This document shows, piece after piece, positions 14,201-24,216 of a stretch of 60,194 nt of DNA. The stretch's first letter is position 1, and every line of letters begins with the position of its first letter. The stretch covers positions 274,615-334,808 of the forward strand of contig NW_019775533.1 in assembly GCF_001039355.2 (NCBI RefSeq), read 5' to 3'. The notes below the pieces were generated by a model, which saw nothing but the letters and a program-made list of their open reading frames with translations, had not been told where the DNA came from and searched no databases. Position numbers and translations under genes: made by a program. The DNA comes from Lingula anatina (taxonomy: Eukaryota > Brachiopoda > Lingulata > Lingulida > Lingulidae).

Positions 14201-15174
14201 CTCTCACTCAGGAAGGAGTATGCATAGGTTGTGTCAATGGAAAATTGTATCACATAGATTATAATGGAAAAATGGTAGGAAGCAGCTGGTTGACAGATAA
14301 CTATTAGTTTGCAATGTACTTGGCCTAAGCACATTTTACTTCTCCTTTGTGGTCGTAGCTTTTACTTCATTTAGTGAATCCAAAGCCTTTTAGATATATC
14401 AGCAAATTTGATATGGTTCTCTTGGCGTAACTTGAACTTAAGTTTGCTGTTCGATGCTCTTGACATAAAAACTGGCTGATTACTTATTGTATCTGATTTT
14501 TTCTACCACATTTAGTTAGCATACATGTTGATTGAAATTTGAAAAGGAAATGTGTTTACTTTGTCCAGATTTGTCAAAAGACAATGTACTGTATACCTTT
14601 TCACTGTTTAGTTACTGAACTGTGTAATGGTTATATGTATCTTTATAACAATGCATGGATTGAAGTTAAACTTTTTTTTCAGCTTTGGTCTTACAGTACA
14701 AGTGGTCCAATATTTTCCAGTCCCTGTATCCATCAATCAGATGACAGAAAAACAGAACTAATCATCTTTGGATCACATGATCATTATGTTTATTGTTTAC
14801 CATCAGATGCCCCCACACTGAGGTGGAAAATGAAGACCAGTTCTCAGGTGTATTCCACACCTTTTGTGTTCCCAGTGTTAAAAACTGAAATTGTGCCGAA
14901 ACTCATTGACAATTCAAATGAAATCCCTAACACATCAGAAAAGCCTGGAAACATCTGCAAGAACGTTAAAAATTTTGAAACATATGAAAACTTTGTGTGC
15001 ATCTGCGCGACCAATGGTTCCTTGTACTTGTTAGCACTTGAAGATGGCACCTGCTTCTCTCAGTATAATCTCCCAGGGGAAGTGTTCTCTTCTCCTGTTG
15101 TGTTTGGGGACAAGATTCTGGTAGGATGCAGAGATGACTACATCTACTGTTTGCAAATGAGATCTTCTAGTTGA
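11220..15174 (+). pseudogene. second copy of AASDH exons 10-16 (assembly artefact or truncated tandem duplicate)
   Basis: Exons at 11220-11317, 11565-12199, 12432-12580, 13031-13194, 13689-13814, 14134-14274 and 14683-15174 repeat the last seven AASDH exons (end of the adenylation domain, carrier domain and propeller). All are open and correctly spliced, but there is no adenylation core or start exon for this copy. Residue differences from the first copy are few, for example F/S and C/F in exon 11, E/D and PYV/PCI in exon 13, FKMSA/VKLSA in exon 14, TGRV/MGKV in exon 15 and N/S, T/I, V/I in exon 16. This pattern fits a second allele. If it were a real duplication it would be a headless fragment. 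I do not count it as an independent gene. Confidence 0.75.
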
Positions 15175-15366
15175 TCATCATTAAGGCCCCTTAAGAATGG
15201 GCACTACGTGCACTGTTTTGTCATTTTGGTTTGGAAATTTAGAAGGTAATTATATATTCATCAGTCAATTTCATTTTCTGTCTTTCTTATGTGAAATTCA
15301 TGTTATTTATTTTTATTCAATATTTTATGACCAGTTTAAAACCAACCTAGGGGAAGTACAATGCAT

Positions 15367-16124
15367 AATCAGCAAGTAATTTTTCTGTCATTTGTCGAAT
15401 TAAATTAATATTGTATAGATGATGCCTCCCCCCCCATTTTTTATTTCAGTGAGATTACCCACATAATTCTTAGTTTTTAAAAAGTGTAATTACAAGAATT
15501 TTTCTGCTGATGTCAATTATAGATGAATTGTGTATTGCTATCATATCAAATGTGATAAATAAATTTAAATCATTTTAAAACTTCTAGTAATGAAATATGT
15601 TTCAATATTCAAGATCAGCAAGTGGTGAATCTGACTACAAAGGGCATTTGGAAGGGTTTTCAGATTTTAGAATAGATTGAAGATAAGGTCAGTAACATTT
15701 CCCAATTCACATTATAAGGTTTGTGGACAGGAAAGTTGTTTGGATAAATAGCATAGGACAGTGCTCCCTGCATTAAGGTGACACTGTATAGTGACTTTGA
15801 TTTTATAGATATATAGCCCCTATGTGTGTAGGCATGAAGTCATCACTTGCGTCTGTTGCCTCTGTTAGCATCACAGTCAATCTTAGCATCACAGTTACCT
15901 TGCACTTTCCTGGAATTTATCTCAACACCATTAAAGTGAAAATGTTACGGCACTTATTTTTCTCAAACTTAGAGAGCTAAAATACAGCTTCAGATCAAAG
16001 ACCAGCCTGATTGAATTATTTATTTTAAATTTTTTTTTTTATTATTATTATTTTGTGTGTGTGCCCATGTTGGCTGTGAACAGTAGTACATGATTTAAAA
16101 TTGGTCATGATAATGCTGTTCAGC

Positions 16125-16205
<81 letters not shown>

Positions 16206-16360
16206 TAAGATTGTATATATATATACATATATACATATATATACTAAGATTGCCCAAAAAATATTTTAACTGCATTTTTACACTGTTTTAATGTCACTGC
16301 TTGAATTAGTTTCGCCATTTATATATGTATGTCTGTCCATCTAACAGCTGTGCTGCCTTG
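15367..16360. other. intergenic, no gene seen
   Basis: Holds the 3' flank of AASDH, with several AATAAA strings (for example near 15558) that could serve for polyadenylation, a C-run near 15430, and a diverged dispersed repeat at about 16080-16345 that resembles 22300-22670. No convincing open frame or RNA gene was seen. Confidence 0.6.
16121..16204. repeat. (TA)n microsatellite
   Basis: About 42 perfect TA units, followed by shorter TATATACA tracts to about 16245. Confidence 0.97.
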
Positions 16361-16366
16361 TTTATT
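16361..16366 (-). promoter_or_regulatory. candidate polyadenylation signal of the LRR gene
   Basis: On the minus strand this reads AATAAA, 42 bases beyond the LRR stop codon. Position and sequence fit; no cleavage site was verified. Confidence 0.45.
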
Positions 16367-16407
16367 TCCCATGCAAACCATAAGTTAAATCAGAATTTTG
16401 CAACTTG

Positions 16408-17850
16408 TTACGGCAACAACTCCAAATATTCTGGTTTATTCCCTGTTTGAGGAGCATTGGGATCAACATCGTCACAGTAGCTATAATCATTCACATACAC
16501 TGGCTGGTCAGGTGAATGCATTACCTCATACTGTGCCTCTCCTGCCTCGTTACTGACTGGCACAGGGGGCAGGGTACGGAGCTGTGTGTACACGTGCTGT
16601 GGTGAAGCATCATGGGAGACTGGTTGCTCGTACCCAGGTTCTCTCGTCAACGGTTCTGTCTCGTTGGTCTTGGAATTAGCTGGAGGCATCTGGTGACCTT
16701 CACCTTTCAGTGGGTCACTTTCTCCACTTTCTGTTTCTGTTTGGCCTTGACCTCTGTTAGTCATGGTCTGCTGTTTGCGTCTCATTCTGCAAATTACTAC
16801 AACTGCCACAATGACCACCGTAACAATGATTACCACTCCAATCACCAAGAAAATAATAATTACATGAACATGTATTACAACTGTGTTGTCTTTGGTTCCT
16901 GTTGATGAGCTTTCATTAGTTGCCACTGTTACAGTAGTAGTGGTTTTCACCAGGCCTGGGGTTGTTTGTTCCATTGTGGTGGCAGGGTTAGATAAGGAAC
17001 CACAGTCAGGAGGAGCACCGCACCGAAGGTTTTCAGGTGAAGCTCTGAAGTCTTCCCCCTGTATACAGTAGACTGGGGTTGACGCTGAAATCTGGAGCTT
17101 TACTCCTCTGTCTATCATCCACTTGAGATCACATGTACATGATAACTGATTGCCATCCATTTTCACATACTGTAAGTTAGGAAAACCAGCAACAGTACAA
17201 ATGTTGAGGGTACTTATATTGTTATATCTGATATCCAGGTCACGGAAGATGTTCGGAAGACCTTGAAGTGCGTTGGTTGGGAGAGAGGTCAGCTGGTTGT
17301 TTTGGAGTTTCAGCTCCTCCAGGCTCTCCATGTTGCCCTGAAATGTCATCCCAGGGAATGTGTTGATTTTGTTGAAGGATAGGTGGAGCTCTGACAGAGC
17401 CTCCAGATGACGCACTGCCTCTCCAGGGACTGTTGTCAGGTGGTTGTAATCCAGGAACAGGTAATCCAACTTGTATTGCAAAATAGCAAAAGCATTTCTG
17501 TGGATGTAGCTGATCTGGTTGTGTGTCAGTGACAAGCGGACTATCCGCCGTGCTGGAAACAGTCCTAGAAAAGCTCCATCTTGTAGGAATGTGATGTTAT
17601 TGTGTGAAAAGTCGATGAGTTCGTATGTGAGGGAATGGGAAATTCCGGGCGTGGGTATGGTTTTCAGACGCCTGAGAGTGCAGTTGACACTGTATCTTAT
17701 CTCACCTTGATTTACCGGCTGGTTCATAGTTGAGTTACAGATACAGATGCCAGACCATGGGCATGGTGGTTGAGCTTGGGTTGTCATGGCAATGATTAAT
17801 ATTATTTCCATATAAGCTAACATGTCCACTGTTATAATGTGCATGACCAC
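16408..17850 (-). CDS. single-pass leucine-rich-repeat receptor with tyrosine-rich cytoplasmic tail, intronless
   Basis: One open frame of 480 codons. Residues 1 to about 26 are a hydrophobic signal peptide ending near TTQAQ. A short cysteine-rich N cap (CPWSGICIC) is followed by six to seven LRRs with the pattern L..L.L..N.I....(A/G)F..L, and a C cap with CTCDLKWMIDRG plus two further cysteines (YC and RC). A Thr/Ser-rich stalk leads to one long Val/Ile transmembrane helix (about 322-350), stopped by CRMRRKQQ. The tail of about 125 residues holds tyrosines in YEQPV, VYTQL, QYEVM, VYVNDYSY and EYLELLP contexts; YVN fits the Grb2 SH2 consensus (pYxN). This architecture is that of cell-surface adhesion or signalling receptors. 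I do not recognise a named ortholog. The first ATG is used; a second in-frame Met lies at residue 3 and others at 10 and 14, all before the hydrophobic core ends. Confidence 0.85.
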   Translation of the reverse strand: MVMHIITVDMLAYMEIILIIAMTTQAQPPCPWSGICICNSTMNQPVNQGEIRYSVNCTLRRLKTIPTPGISHSLTYELIDFSHNNITFLQDGAFLGLFPARRIVRLSLTHNQISYIHRNAFAILQYKLDYLFLDYNHLTTVPGEAVRHLEALSELHLSFNKINTFPGMTFQGNMESLEELKLQNNQLTSLPTNALQGLPNIFRDLDIRYNNISTLNICTVAGFPNLQYVKMDGNQLSCTCDLKWMIDRGVKLQISASTPVYCIQGEDFRASPENLRCGAPPDCGSLSNPATTMEQTTPGLVKTTTTVTVATNESSSTGTKDNTVVIHVHVIIIFLVIGVVIIVTVVIVAVVVICRMRRKQQTMTNRGQGQTETESGESDPLKGEGHQMPPANSKTNETEPLTREPGYEQPVSHDASPQHVYTQLRTLPPVPVSNEAGEAQYEVMHSPDQPVYVNDYSYCDDVDPNAPQTGNKPEYLELLP

Positions 17851-18393
17851 AGTTTAGTTGATGATGAACAGGATTTAAAGCATAAGCTTGCTAGAATTGT
17901 CTGAAATAGAAAAAAAGTAAGATAAGTCTTTTTTTTCTTTTAACAGTACATTAATGATTTATATACTTTTTTATGATCACCTGAAATTATCCAATATGGC
18001 AGATGGCTTAGTAACTAGAACTAAAATGTCATTGGTGAGTACTGGGAATTGTTTTTTAAAATAACTTTATATCAAGAAATGGTCTAGACTTTAATATCAA
18101 ATCATAGTCTGCTTTGAGCCAAACTAAATCTAGGTTAGTCTATTGCAGAAATTTTAAAGTGTTGTACTTATTCTATACTGGGTACATTCTGATCACCTGT
18201 GTCTGTCCTTGTACTTGGTAGCTGTCACTGTTGCTGTCCCACACATTTGTTAACAACACAACTGCCAAACTGTTTTTTTTTTTCTGTTTTTATTTTATTT
18301 TATTTTTTTGGTACTTAAGATAAACTGTATTTGATTAAAGTACAGGCTAAGTTTAAAAAAATTAAGCCCAAAGGGGTACATACATAAACTAGT

Positions 18394-18397
<4 letters not shown>
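17851..18397. other. upstream flank of the LRR gene, no gene seen
   Basis: Non-coding, AT-rich; presumably contains the LRR gene promoter. A poly-T tract lies near 18270-18310. No supported element was found. Confidence 0.5.

Positions 18398-18475
<78 letters not shown>
18398..18475. repeat. (CT)n(AT)n compound microsatellite
   Basis: CT repeats followed directly by AT repeats; a matching compound tract at 20013-20097 precedes the same flank sequence. Confidence 0.95.
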
Positions 18476-18478
<3 letters not shown>

Positions 18479-18788
18479 ACTGTTCTGCTACTGTATATAT
18501 AGTGACGCACCTGCAACCCCCTTAATAAACAAACAACCAAACACTGGTGACCCATATATATATAATAACCATTAAATATGGACATATACACCAGCTCAGG
18601 GCATGTTCTGAAGTGGAAGGTGACAATTCTCCTTTCCTCTTTCCTTCTCTCCTTTAGAGACACTTGTACAACTTACCTATGTACCTATACTTAAAAGATA
18701 CTCGCTCAACTTACCTATAGAATATGTAGTCACACTAGTACTGAGTATACACTATGTATTGTATTACCTATGAAAGAAAAGCCATGTT
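18476..18788. repeat. repeat copy A (partner 20105-20445)
   Basis: The block starts CCACTGTTCTGCTACTG and ends AAAGAAAAGCCATGTT; nearly the same sequence, with about 25 extra bases near its start, occurs at 20105-20445. Directly after the block copy A continues with transposon end CCCAGATAGCA, while copy B continues with GTATATACACAG. Together with the gap between them this fits an insertion-bearing and an empty allele. Confidence 0.8.
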
Positions 18789-19860
18789 CCCAGATAGCAA
18801 GCATACGTTGGGCCAACGTAGGGGAATCGTTGGTTTGTTGGCACATGGTTGGCGTTGGTAGTAATACGTTGGCCCAACGTTGGCCCAACCACATCATAAT
18901 ATGCACAACATAACTGCAATATGCTCATGTTGGCCCAACGTTGGGCCAACGTGTGCATATTTGTTGCATACGTTGGCCTAACGTTGGGCCAACGTATCCA
19001 ATTAACAACTCAATAGAATTGAATAATGTTTCTGTTATAATAAAAATGTTTCTGTTCACAACTGAGAATCACATGTGCTTATCTATTGATCAGTAACATA
19101 TAGTTTTTAGGATTAAATTATTTTTTTTATTTAGAGTTTGTCAAATTCCTTGGGCTAAAAAACAGTGTTCTACTTTTATTTGTCTTCCAAGCTATATACT
19201 CTCATATATATATATATTTTTCATCTTGTCTTTTTTTCTGAATGGATATAGTGTATAGTACATAGACTTCACCTATAAAAAAATTACTGAGTGAACAGAT
19301 TTATATTTTTAAATAATGCTGTGAAAAATATTTATTATTATTGCTATTATTATTATTGTTATTGAAATCAGACAAATGATTGAAATCTTATTATAATGTA
19401 CAATTGCACAATATATAAATTTTAAACTTTATAGTTAGCATCAATTGACTTTTGATTAAAGTACACTGGTAACTTTCACTGGACCAGATTCATTACAAGC
19501 CAGGTGTTTATCTTAACTGTCAGTTTGATATAAACAGTCTGCCTACTGCCTGCTCAAACAGGTCAAATAACTATACATAGCACAGTCTTAAGCGCGCTGA
19601 CCGTTGAGCCAATTCAAAAGTCTAAGCCAGAAGGTCAGAAATGTTCTAAGGAAGAGGCAAGAATTACGGCTGAAAGCATTGATTTCTGGATATAAAAAGA
19701 AGACATATTTTTGGAAATTAGAAAATGAAGAGATAAAGAGACAGGATAAGAAGTGAGCATGAACTGGTAAGTGACTTTTTAATTGTGTATTTTCCCATTA
19801 TTTACTGATGCACCAGGATCCATACAGCCTTGAAAAGTGTTCAAATTTAGTCCAGCACTT
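18789..19860 (+). mobile_element. left end of a DNA transposon with CCCAGATAGCA terminus and CGTTGGCCCAACG palindromes; right end not seen
   Basis: Begins with CCCAGATAGCA, the same 11-bp terminus as the element at 54780-55518. From 18805 to 18998 it carries repeated subterminal palindromes of the type ACGTTGGCCCAACGTTGG. No matching TGCTATCTGGG end occurs before the gap at 19861, so its length is unknown; it may be over 1 kb and extend into the gap. No transposase was recognised; a short stretch before the gap ends in an apparent donor (ctggtaagtg at about 19764) but this is not enough to call a gene. Confidence 0.55.
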
Positions 19861-19996
19861 NNNNNNNNNNNNNNNNNNNNNNNNNNNNNNNNNNNNNNNN
19901 NNNNNNNNNNNNNNNNNNNNNNNNNNNNNNNNNNNNNNNNNNNNNNNNNNNNNNNNNNNNNNNNNNNNNNNNNNNNNNNNNNNNNNNNNNNNNNNN
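19861..19996. other. assembly gap (136 N)
   Basis: Run of undetermined bases; the true length is unknown. Confidence 1.
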
Positions 19997-20009
19997 CATA
20001 CATATACTT

Positions 20010-20097
<88 letters not shown>

Positions 20098-20104
20098 AAT
20101 ATAT

Positions 20105-20445
20105 ATATCCACTGTTCTGCTACTGTAACAGTGCATAAACCTATAGTATATATAGTGACGCACATGCAACCCCCTTAATAAACAAACAACCAAACACTGG
20201 TGACCCATATATATATATATAATAACCATTAAATATGGACATATACACCAGCTCAGGGCATGTTCTGAAGTGGAAGGTGACAATTCTCCTTTCCTCTTTC
20301 CTTCTCTCCTTTAGAGACACTTGTACAACTTACCTATGTACCTATACTTAAAAGATACTCGCTCAACTTACCTATAGAATATGTAGTCACACTAGTACTG
20401 AGTATACACTGTGTATTGTATTACCTATGAAAGAAAAGCCATGTT
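20105..20445. repeat. repeat copy B (partner 18476-18788)
   Basis: Same block as copy A, preceded by a longer (CT)n(TA)n tract at 20013-20097. It lacks the transposon end at the point where copy A has it. Confidence 0.8.
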
Positions 20446-23179
20446 GTATATACACAGTCTGTTGTATTTCTGGTGAGCTGTTACATGAACTCCGGTATCA
20501 GAAACTTTCCTCTGAGCCTCCTTACTCACTTCCTTATATCTTTAGTTAATTGCTTCAGTACAACTTCCAGTCACTGGATCCGGTCCGCTCTATGAACCAG
20601 ATGTATTATGACTCAACCTACATTGTAGGTCACCCCTTACAATTTATACAATGAAGATTTTTCTTCTGTTTATTCGGTTTTGTTTTCTCAACCAACCAAA
20701 AAAATAAGTTCCATTAATTTCACACAATTAAGGTTGTTAACTGCTCTTTGATTCTTTTGTGTGCGTGTGCGTGTTCGTGTGCATGTGGGGGGGGGGGGGG
20801 CAGTCTATAGTTTAGTCATACTTTCACTTTACATTGATCTGTGTGTAGTAACCTGGATCTCAATTCAAGTGCATAAACAAGCATAAAAGGAGCTAAAAAT
20901 AACTTCCTGCACTTCAACTTGCAGTGATGTTTTTGTGGCTTTTGAGGAAAGATTGAACGTGCCTTCCATATAATTGTAGAGATGGTATCTATACATGTAT
21001 AGCGTAATGTCCATGCTGTGGTGGTTACTGTAGTTTGCAGAGATATTCACACACTAGCACTGGCAGAAGTTACAGTTTGTAAAGGGTGAACTAGATTTTT
21101 CAAAGTCTCTTGTGTAGTGAAAAATTACTACATGTAGTTTCTTTTTCAAAGGGTGTGACTTTTCAATTCTTTCTCAGAAAATTGATCACATGACTTGATC
21201 ACATGGCTGACTTTGTCTCTTAAGAAATAATTTACTTCTATGTCATTCTATAAATATACCTTTTAAAACATTCACAATGATCTTTTTTTAAGTTGTACAA
21301 TTGCGATTATTAAGAAACATTGAAAAAAGAAAGTTGGTATTTGTCTACTCAGTTTTATTATTATTATCTAAAAGGTATATTTATAGAATGATATAGAAGT
21401 AAAATTTTTCACAGTGATCTTTTTAAAGTTTTAAAATTTTTATAATTAAAAAGCATTGGAAAAAGACAGCTGGTAAATATCATTCAGCATTATTATTATT
21501 ATTATTATTTTGATTTTTTTTTTGTTTATCAAATCCGATGAAGATTATTATAAACTTATAATTAACTTATCTTATTATTATAAACTTATCAATGATTGTA
21601 ATTATATAAAACAATTATAAAACAGTTTTGCATTTTTTAAAACTTTTTACCTAAGGCAGTGAGAGCGTGAGGGCCTGCTTCACAAAAGAATATTAGACTG
21701 AAGGTTTGTCAAAAATTTTAGACCATAATTTACCCTGGAAAAAAAAACATGTACAGTCTGTCCCTTAAACTTTCCAGCTTAGTGGTCAATAAGACCACCA
21801 CTTTTCTAAAAACCACTGGTCTGAATTCAGATTCACTGGTCTGAATAAAAATTTCAGAAACCTTGCACTTCCCCTATTTCATCAATATTAGTAATAACAA
21901 GACCTTGATTTTGTCAAATATTCTTTCAAAATGTTTTTAGAATCATCATGTTACAGTTACATTTCAAAAACAAAAAATTAAATCAAAAGCTTTACATTCT
22001 GAAAAAATCTTCTGGTCCAAACCAAAATTTAACTAGTGATGGGCATAGAAGCAGTGACTGGCTTAACAGACTGTGTGGTAAAAGCAATTAAGAAAAAAAT
22101 ACACTCTAAATATTCTTAAACTCACAGGAATAATTCACAGGACTAAGTAGAATGTAAGTTCAAAAACAAATCTGATAAGATTATTTCTGTTGCAGATAAA
22201 TTGTGAACTTCATTTTTCACACAATGGCATTTTCAGGGTTTAACTTTGAACTCCCATGGGCCTGAAGCCCTGTGCCAGTTATATTTTCTATTTCTACCCA
22301 CATTAACAGTAAAGATTAAAATATTAGTGGTGATTATGCTGTAATAATATATTGCACACTGTAATGGTTATTTTCTGCTTTATGTCTTTATGTTTGACAA
22401 CTTTAATGTCTTGTTCATTACTTATGATTTTTTGTTTTGAGAAATTTTCCTTTTTCACAAATAGACATTTTTAAAAGTAAAATTATGAATTCCCAAGGGT
22501 TACATTTTCTGAGACATTCGTAGATGGTTAAAAATTTTGTGGTGATTCTGCTGTTAAGCATTATGTGACGTTGCATCAAGATTGATCCTTTAGTCATTCC
22601 TACACTGTTTGATGTCACTGCTTCTATCAGTTTTGTTGTTAATGTCTGTAAAATTAACAGCTCTGCTGTCCTTTTTTTTTTTTTTTTTCAGTTCAATTGA
22701 TTCAATGTCATCAGATTCTTTATTTTCCAGATGCAGACAGGCCATTATTTGAACTATCAGTGGTCTTCATTAAAGAGGAAGTAAGAAAGAAAGAAATAAC
22801 CATGGCATGTTGGAGAAAGAATACAACCATTGATCGTATGTTCGACAGAAATATAGAAGATTTGTGCAACATATGCTGATAAAGCTGCTGTGAAAATATA
22901 GATATATTTACTAAAATTATCTAATTCATTGTGATATTTTAGTGTACAGTTAAAAAAGCAAGACTACAAAATACTGTTTTTACAAGCAGCAATCAATAAT
23001 AGAACACTTAAAATAGCCAGCTGAGCAAAGACTGAGAGTGGAAAAAAAAATTACCGAGAAAATAAAGAAAGTGCTGCTGTTTTACACTTTTGTAGATATT
23101 CACAAAACCCATATTTGAAGAGATTAATAGAAATTTAATTTAATCTAAATTATGTAGGAGTAATATGTTACAATAACCA
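20446..23179. other. long intergenic stretch without recognisable gene
   Basis: AT-rich. It contains a G-run near 20787-20798, a 31-bp inverted repeat at 21234-21400, a dispersed repeat shared with 16080-16345, and a poly-T tract near 22672-22689. A 60-codon frame at 22697 after a plausible acceptor shows no family resemblance, so it is not called. Confidence 0.5.
21234..21400. repeat. 31-bp near-perfect inverted repeat
   Basis: Left arm 21234-21264 and right arm 21370-21400 are reverse complements with a single mismatch, around a spacer of 105 bases. Sequence just outside the right arm (TTCACAGTGATCTTTTT) repeats directly the sequence just inside the left arm (TTCACAATGATCTTTTT). Confidence 0.8.
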
Positions 23180-24088
23180 TTACTTACAACAGACTGTCAT
23201 TTGTTTAAATACATTGAGAGCTTGTTTTCTGAAATCCACATAAATAAATGCATATAAGATGGGATTCACAGCTCTGTTAATGACTGCTGAAAAATAAGCG
23301 AAACCTGAAAAAATCCTGTATGTTTCATTAGTATTGTCCACATTTGTGAAGAAAAGTAGGTAATAATCAACCCATTTTGGGAACCAACAGACAGCAAATA
23401 CAACAGTTACTGCTATCATCAAAAATGTAAGCCTCCTTTTGTCTTTGATAACTTTTATCTCTGCTGGATTGTTCCCAGGGTTTGGCCTGTCCTTGTAGTT
23501 CAGTTGATAAATAACCTTGGCGTACATCACAGTAATTGCAATCAGCGGACCCAAATAGTTAAATGCAAAAAAGCTGGCAAAAATTGCCTGGTATGGCGTT
23601 TTGTCGACATTGTACGTCTGATTGATAGTAACGTATGGACCAGCTTGGTACAGGTAGCCATGATCCATGTCGAGAAGCATGCTGCCTGGGATACATGCCA
23701 ATATGGAGACAGCCCATAGCAAAGCCACTGTAATGAGGAGGTTTCTTGATGTCTTTAACACTACAGATTTATACACCAGCACGAGTGTTAAGAACTTATC
23801 AATTGCTAAGAGCACTAGAGTGTGAATACTGACAGTGATTGTCACAAATGTCACATAAAATGAGAAAATCATTAAATTTCCTGGAACTCTGATGGCAGAA
23901 GTAACTATTTGGAAAAGAAGGAAGCAAATGTCTGCTAAGGCCAGATTTGCTATAAAAATATATGCCTTAGTTCTCGTTGATCTTCTACAAAAAATGATCA
24001 TTAAAACCAGTGAGTTTCCAATTATTCCTATTGAATGCACAATGAGTGTTATGATTTTGATAATATCAAGAACTGGGATAAAATACAT
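23180..24088 (-). CDS. rhodopsin-like GPCR, paralog 1, intronless
   Basis: 302 residues from the ATG at 24088. Seven membrane segments are clear: TM1 with GNSLV, TM2 with NLALADIC, TM3 ending AIDKFL, TM4 with W, TM5 with a conserved P-like region, TM6 with VCWFP and TM7 with NPILYAFIY; the tail is short and ends CCK. It belongs to the class A, neuropeptide-type receptor fold; the ligand is unknown. An ATG at 24181 would add 31 residues, but it has T at -3, while the 24088 ATG has A at -3 and aligns with the start of the paralog at 26718. Odd points: DK replaces DR in the DRY motif, and neither the TM3 cysteine nor an ECL2 cysteine is present, so the usual disulfide is missing. ECL2 carries an N-glycosylation sequon (NQT). 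Neighbouring paralog 2 implies local tandem duplication. Confidence 0.87.
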   Translation of the reverse strand: MYFIPVLDIIKIITLIVHSIGIIGNSLVLMIIFCRRSTRTKAYIFIANLALADICFLLFQIVTSAIRVPGNLMIFSFYVTFVTITVSIHTLVLLAIDKFLTLVLVYKSVVLKTSRNLLITVALLWAVSILACIPGSMLLDMDHGYLYQAGPYVTINQTYNVDKTPYQAIFASFFAFNYLGPLIAITVMYAKVIYQLNYKDRPNPGNNPAEIKVIKDKRRLTFLMIAVTVVFAVCWFPKWVDYYLLFFTNVDNTNETYRIFSGFAYFSAVINRAVNPILYAFIYVDFRKQALNVFKQMTVCCK

Positions 24089-24216
24089 TTTTTCTTCACT
24101 AAATGATAACAAATCATTTAAGTTATCTTTTGATAATGATCTCTTGACTATAAACAGTTGAATGGTCCTCCGTAAAGGCATTCAAGATATCATGTACATG
24201 TACAGTATGCCATTGT

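Larger units (their letters stand above)
5570..15366. repeat. near-identical tandem pair 5570-10546 / 10548-15366, joined by one N; probable uncollapsed haplotypes
   Basis: Copy 1 ends at 10546 in ...aatgcat, which corresponds to 15366 in copy 2; after the lone N at 10547, copy 2 begins with tttcctttg, which corresponds to 5570. The two copies therefore overlap exactly as two contigs would. Both contain AASDH exons 10-16 with the same splice sites. Differences are SNPs, microsatellite lengths, about 50 bases extra in copy 2 near 11070-11120 and about 100 bases missing from copy 2 relative to 8940-9090. The single-N separator and the exact end-to-start correspondence point to allelic contigs placed in series rather than a real tandem duplication. 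Confidence 0.88.

Noticed and set aside
16612-17710. Plus-strand frames over the LRR gene
   Set aside because: Shadows of the minus-strand receptor, which has clear domains and one full-length frame.
18295-18663. Frame with long Arg-Glu and Ile-Tyr runs
   Set aside because: Produced by the (CT)n(AT)n microsatellite.
19779-20178. Frames crossing the gap
   Set aside because: Consist of N-derived X residues and microsatellite translation.
22697-22879. 60-codon frame after an acceptor-like sequence
   Set aside because: No partner exon, no donor, no recognisable motif; left as non-coding.
24181-24181. Upstream start for GPCR paralog 1
   Set aside because: Weaker context and no counterpart in paralog 2; kept only as an alternative.
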